From CAYNHF01 sp964397045 (GTDB taxonomy: Bacteria; Actinomycetota; Acidimicrobiia; Spongiisociales; UBA5794), in NCBI GenBank assembly GCA_964397045.1, contig CAYNHF010000012.1, positions 1 to 64,000 of the forward strand: a stretch of DNA of 64,000 nt. The letters run 5' to 3'. Each line of letters begins with the position of its first letter. Position 1 is the stretch's first letter. Position numbers and translations under genes: made by a program. The notes beneath the pieces are model-generated. The model saw nothing but the letters and a program-made list of their open reading frames with translations. It did not search any database and was not told the DNA's origin. Below, one piece after another: positions 60,938 to 64,000 of the stretch.

Positions 60938-61355
60938 CCACCACGATCAGGTGGTACTTGCCGATGATCACCTCGTCGCCCGGTTTGAGGCGTGTGTCGT
61001 CTACTCGAACGAGGTTGACGTAGGTACCGTTGGTGGAGCCGACGTCTTCGACCCGCAAACCTGCCGCGTCGACCGTGAACCGCACATGGTGGCGTGAGAC
61101 GGTGACATCTCCGAGGAAAATGTCGACGTCGTCTGATCTGCCCGCGAGGGTTTCACCGTCTCCCAACACGTACGTGAGCCCGGCCCGAGGGCCGCGTTCC
61201 ACGGTCAAGGCATAGCGGAATCTGCCCGCAACGCGGGCTTCGCCGGGCGCCGCGTCCGGGCGGGTCGGCACAGGGCGGTAAGTGACGGTCGGGTCGCCGT
61301 CATCTGCCTCCAGTTGATCGTGCTCGCGCGCTTCCTCGTCGCGGTGGGTATCCAT
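60924..61355 (-). CDS. garA: FHA domain protein GarA/OdhI-like
   Basis: 143 residues. GarA regulates 2-oxoglutarate metabolism by binding enzymes depending on its own phosphorylation. The FHA domain is at ~49-140 with GR (72-73), SRHH (87-90) and GSTNGTYVN (107-115). The N-terminus has Thr23/Thr25 in DPTVTYRP but lacks the usual ETTSVFR phosphomotif. The start ATG 61355 follows a TACCAT box by 6 nt, so it appears leaderless. Confidence 0.9.
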   Translation of the reverse strand: MDTHRDEEAREHDQLEADDGDPTVTYRPVPTRPDAAPGEARVAGRFRYALTVERGPRAGLTYVLGDGETLAGRSDDVDIFLGDVTVSRHHVRFTVDAAGLRVEDVGSTNGTYVNLVRVDDTRLKPGDEVIIGKYHLIVVVGDE

Positions 61356-61361
61356 GGGGCC

Positions 61362-61367
61362 ATGGTA
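61362..61367 (-). promoter_or_regulatory. -10 box TACCAT, leaderless garA
   Basis: On the minus strand TACCAT is followed by 6 nt and ATG 61355. Confidence 0.55.
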
Positions 61368-61458
61368 GCCCACATACCTCAACTAGCGGTTGAGGGTGGA
61401 GTGGCAGATCGGTGGTACCAGGGCACCAACGCGGCCACTGGATTGCCTTCCTTCTGCG

Positions 61459-61845
61459 CTATTCGGTGTACGTCGTGTACGCGGCTGCATCCATCAACAC
61501 CGATACGTCTGCCCCGTCTGCGGGTGTGAGCACCATGAACCACCCCTCGCCGTAGGGGTCGCTATTCACCAGTTCGGGAGCATCCACCAGAGCGTCGTTG
61601 ACTACGGTCACGGTGCCCCCCACCGGGGCATAGACCTCCGATACGGACTTGGTGGATTCGACCTCGCCGAACACCTCTCCGGCGGTCACTTCGACCCCTA
61701 TCTCGGGGAGTTCCACAAAGACCACGTCACCAAGGGCGTCCTGGGCGAAGTCGGTGATCCCGACGCGGAGCGTCCCGTCTGCTTCGGCTCGTACCCACTC
61801 GTGGTTCTCCGCGTACTGCAGGTCTGCTGGAATCTGCACTGTCAC
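61459..61845 (-). CDS. gcvH: Glycine cleavage system H protein
   Basis: 128 residues. The lipoyl lysine is Lys66 in EVESTKSVSEVYAPV, carrying the methylamine intermediate between GcvP and GcvT. The overall length and hydrophobic core (GITDFAQDALGDVVFVELP) fit. GTG start with GAGAGAGG upstream. It lies directly upstream of garA, as in mycobacteria. Confidence 0.94.
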   Translation of the reverse strand: MTVQIPADLQYAENHEWVRAEADGTLRVGITDFAQDALGDVVFVELPEIGVEVTAGEVFGEVESTKSVSEVYAPVGGTVTVVNDALVDAPELVNSDPYGEGWFMVLTPADGADVSVLMDAAAYTTYTE

Positions 61846-61980
61846 CCTCTCTCGACGTCAGGCCGGTACACCTCGGAGTGGCGCCCCTCGTGCGCCTCGC
61901 CTGCGGATCCGCAGCTTACCGAGTCGCCGTGGAGGCGGGGCGAAGCTGCTGTGCCGGAGCCCCGTCCGTCGCCGTCTCGC

Positions 61981-62535
61981 TCAAGCTTCCTGCGGGCCGT
62001 CCTGGGCCATGATCTTGCGGGCGTCTCCGAGGTACTGGAACGCGGTGATGTAGTAGAGCACGAGGCCGGGCAAGCCGGTCAGGTAGGCAGCCCACACGAG
62101 GAAATCTATGTCGGCGCCGACGCCGACGTAGAAAAAGGAAATCGAGAAGTAGAGCAACAGGGTTGCCGTCTTGCCGAGCCACCGAACGGTCAGCTTGGTA
62201 CCGGCTCTCCAGCCGATGATCAGGGCCCCGACACCGATCAGTACTTCGCGAAGGATGATCGCCCAGCCGAACCACGCGGGAAAGATCTCGCCGTGAATCA
62301 AGCCGGCGATGATGGCGGACGCCACCGCGAGACGGTCGGCGAGAGGATCGAGGAACTCTCCGAGTTTGGAGGTCTGGTTCCATCTTCGCGCGATATAGCC
62401 GTCGATCCAGTCGGTCGCCCCGATGAAGCCGAGCAGCAACCCGGCCCATGCGACTTCGTCTGCTGCCAGAACCAGCCACAAGAACAGCGGCACGAGCAGG
62501 AGTCGAAAGATCGAGATGACGTTGGGAATGGTCAT
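61981..62535 (-). CDS. pgsA: CDP-alcohol phosphatidyltransferase (PgsA-like)
   Basis: 184 residues, six membrane helices. The signature DGYIARRWNQTSKLGEFLD continuing to LADR contains the DGxxAR..G..D..D metal-binding set. It would make phosphatidylglycerol phosphate or a related lipid from CDP-diacylglycerol. ATG 62535 is chosen; the in-frame extension upstream is polar and unlikely. It heads the pgsA-gcvH-garA block. Confidence 0.88.
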   Translation of the reverse strand: MTIPNVISIFRLLLVPLFLWLVLAADEVAWAGLLLGFIGATDWIDGYIARRWNQTSKLGEFLDPLADRLAVASAIIAGLIHGEIFPAWFGWAIILREVLIGVGALIIGWRAGTKLTVRWLGKTATLLLYFSISFFYVGVGADIDFLVWAAYLTGLPGLVLYYITAFQYLGDARKIMAQDGPQEA

Positions 62536-62623
62536 GATGGGAAGGCCTTCGGTCGAACGGCAACCCAGCAGCAGGTGACGAACGCCTCGCCGGGGCCGCA
62601 GACGTTGTGTGGTACGGCGCCGT

Positions 62624-63028
62624 TCACACCTCGACAACCCGAAATGTGATTCGCGCCAACTCGTCGTCTTCGTGGCTGACAACGAAGGCGTACCCTTTGG
62701 CCTCCTCGAACCTGACGTTGTGGAACGGACTCACGATCGGGACGATGCTCGACGAACCCGGCGGTAGGTTGGGAGGTGCACCGACCCGCATCTTGCCCTT
62801 GGCTTCGACGCCGAGTTCCTTTCCGTCCTCATCAATCAGGGTGATCATGATCTCCAGGTTGCGATGGCGCTCGTCGGGATCGACCTCCGCCACCAACGCC
62901 ACCGTCAGATTGCGGTGCACCACGGGCAGGGTTCGTGCGCTGATGGTGTCGAACCCACCCCCGAGCACGAAGAGTTTCCCTCCCTGCACCTGAGCGGCAT
63001 CCGCCAGCATTGCGGTGGTGAACCTCAT
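62624..63028 (-). CDS. DUF6941-like protein
   Basis: 134 residues with ADAAQVQGGKLFVLGGGFDT at the start and LTVALVAEVDPDERHRNLEI, which I recall as the DUF6941 pattern of small all-beta proteins of unknown function. GGGGAG lies 7 nt before the ATG. It overlaps the VOC gene by 4 nt. Confidence 0.72.
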   Translation of the reverse strand: MRFTTAMLADAAQVQGGKLFVLGGGFDTISARTLPVVHRNLTVALVAEVDPDERHRNLEIMITLIDEDGKELGVEAKGKMRVGAPPNLPPGSSSIVPIVSPFHNVRFEEAKGYAFVVSHEDDELARITFRVVEV

Positions 63029-63339
63029 GGTGAACTCCCCTCGGCGTCGCGGACCCGTATCCAGCGGGTGTCCTCCAATGGGGTAATGACGCTGGCGCCC
63101 TCACCGACCACATAGTCGGTCGCGTCTTCGAGGGTGAAGAATGGGCTGAAGGCCGGCGTCTGCTCCTCGGGGACCTCCGCGAGTACCATCGCTGCACTGC
63201 CCGACTCGAGCCTGCCGCCTCGATGACCCTCGGTCTCCCACTCCGTGCTGAAGGAGAAACCGAGCGCAGACCAGAACGACACACTTGCTTCCCATTGGTG
63301 GGTTTCGATATCCAGATGTCCGAGTCCGGTAACGCTCAC
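63025..63339 (-). CDS. Glyoxalase/VOC-like small protein
   Basis: 104 residues, one half-barrel: VTGLGHLDIETHQWEASVSF at the start, WSALGFSF, a GSAAMVLAEVPE strand and TRWIRVRDAEG. VOC proteins bind metals and small molecules or confer resistance; only one His-type ligand is clear here. It starts at GTG 63339, 7 nt after a TAGATT box. Confidence 0.82.
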   Translation of the reverse strand: MSVTGLGHLDIETHQWEASVSFWSALGFSFSTEWETEGHRGGRLESGSAAMVLAEVPEEQTPAFSPFFTLEDATDYVVGEGASVITPLEDTRWIRVRDAEGSSP

Positions 63340-63346
63340 CTGGTGG

Positions 63347-63352
63347 AATCTA
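63347..63352 (-). promoter_or_regulatory. -10 box TAGATT, leaderless VOC gene
   Basis: On the minus strand TAGATT is followed by 7 nt and GTG 63339. Confidence 0.45.
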
Positions 63353-63398
63353 GCGTTCTACCGGTGTGGTCCGGTCCACCCGATAGGATTCTGCGCTG

Positions 63399-64000
63399 AT
63401 GTCCATCATCCGGATCCTGAGCGCCAACCTGCAGAACGGAGGGGCGGCGCCGAGCGCGCTCGAGAGTGTCCTCGGAACGTGGCAGCCCGACGTAGTGGTC
63501 GCTCAGGAGCTGGCGGCCGACTGCGCCGACGTGCTCGAGGCGTGCTTCTCTCACGGCGTGTTACAACCCGGAATTGACTATGCGGGCGTCGGTCTGGTCG
63601 CCCGGCTACCGATCACAGTCGCGCCCGTGCCGCTGGTGCACAGGACAGGACTCGCTGGGACGCTGGACCGACCGCACTGGCCGGTGAGTCAACCGGTCGA
63701 GGTTGTTGGGGTTCACTTGACGAACCCACTGCAACGTCCGCTGCGGGGAGCTGGTCACACCCGCGGCCGAGAGGCTGCCGTCCTGGTCGAGCGAGGACTA
63801 CCGGACCACCCCCGAGTCGTGATTGGCGACATGAACGCAACTCCGGCATGGCCGCTGTACCGGTCACTTCGAAAACTCGGGGACGATGCGGGGCGTGCCG
63901 CAGGGCGGCCCCGCCGGACCTGGTCACCGCTCTGGTGGCAGCCGGCACTTCTCCGCATCGACCACGCGTTCGTGCATGGCGCAGAGGTGGCTGCGGTGGG
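63399..64000 (+). CDS. Endonuclease/exonuclease/phosphatase family protein (partial)
   Basis: 200 codons are present and the gene continues past the window end. The EEP fold is clear: ILSANLQNGG near the start, VVAQELAAD (metal Glu), VEVVGVHLTNP, then VVIGDMNATP (catalytic Asp/Asn) and LRIDHAFVHG (Asp-His). It would hydrolyse a phosphoester in nucleic acid or a small molecule. No signal peptide is seen. ATG 63399 is divergent from the VOC gene; a TAGGAT box (63384-63389) is 9 nt upstream. Confidence 0.88.
   Translation, partial: MSIIRILSANLQNGGAAPSALESVLGTWQPDVVVAQELAADCADVLEACFSHGVLQPGIDYAGVGLVARLPITVAPVPLVHRTGLAGTLDRPHWPVSQPVEVVGVHLTNPLQRPLRGAGHTRGREAAVLVERGLPDHPRVVIGDMNATPAWPLYRSLRKLGDDAGRAAGRPRRTWSPLWWQPALLRIDHAFVHGAEVAAV

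Overview
The window is 64 kb of a high-GC bacterial chromosome, most likely an actinomycete (Actinomycetota), possibly Acidimicrobiia or a related aerobic lineage. Supporting signs are the gcvH-garA-ftsR(MerR)-DUF151-MerR gene order familiar from mycobacteria, polyphosphate glucokinase, F420-type LLM flavin oxidoreductases, an LPxTG surface protein, an L,D-transpeptidase, and many start codons that sit 6-7 nt after a TANNNT box (leaderless transcripts). SURF1 points to aerobic respiration. The class-level placement is inference; the 3' end of the 23S rRNA was not compared with a database.

Layout. 1-620: end of an rRNA operon (23S 3' end, 5S, terminator-like hairpin). 0.6-6.8 kb: housekeeping and envelope genes (TPR protein, L,D-transpeptidase, SSB paralogue, gamma-glutamyltranspeptidase, DUF2087, SURF1, AlaX). 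6.9-14.7 kb: an iodotyrosine-deiodinase-like nitroreductase, a TlpA/CcdA/MFS/Crp operon, a DUF3179 lipoprotein and a phenylacetate-CoA ligase. 15.0-18.0 kb: an ECF sigma factor, a membrane protein with two NTF2-like domains, and a divergent secreted protein, with three copies of one promoter-like motif between them. 18.0-31.9 kb: catabolic fragments, a lipase, oxidoreductases, a 973-residue surface protein with tandem Ig-like repeats, and PPK2. 32.1-36.7 kb: a tightly packed plus-strand catabolic cluster (2-hydroxyacid dehydrogenase, amidohydrolase, SDR, TauE/SafE exporter, PLP deaminase/desulfhydrase). 37.2-52.7 kb: FAD/SDR/LLM oxidoreductases, an MMPL exporter, a SpoU methyltransferase, Maf, RNase HII, AlgH and adenosine deaminase. 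52.7-63.3 kb: a long minus-strand block with the conserved actinobacterial pgsA-gcvH-garA-merR-dacA-hpt-DUF151-K+ channel-merR order, followed by gcvT and polyphosphate glucokinase. The window ends inside an endonuclease/exonuclease/phosphatase-family gene.

Gene decay is visible: a glutaryl-CoA dehydrogenase with deletions, a frameshift and a nonsense codon, an RpiB-like isomerase with a frameshift and a nonsense codon, a 3-hydroxyisobutyrate dehydrogenase-like gene with three one-base indels (possibly sequencing errors), and a small HNH relic. No CRISPR array, tRNA, IS element or prophage was seen.

The best candidate for an undescribed system is the 15.0-18.0 kb sigma-factor locus. The sequence supports a self-contained autoregulated circuit: one promoter copy faces the sigma gene and two face the secreted protein. 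The recurrent -10/start-codon architecture is a second, window-wide signal.
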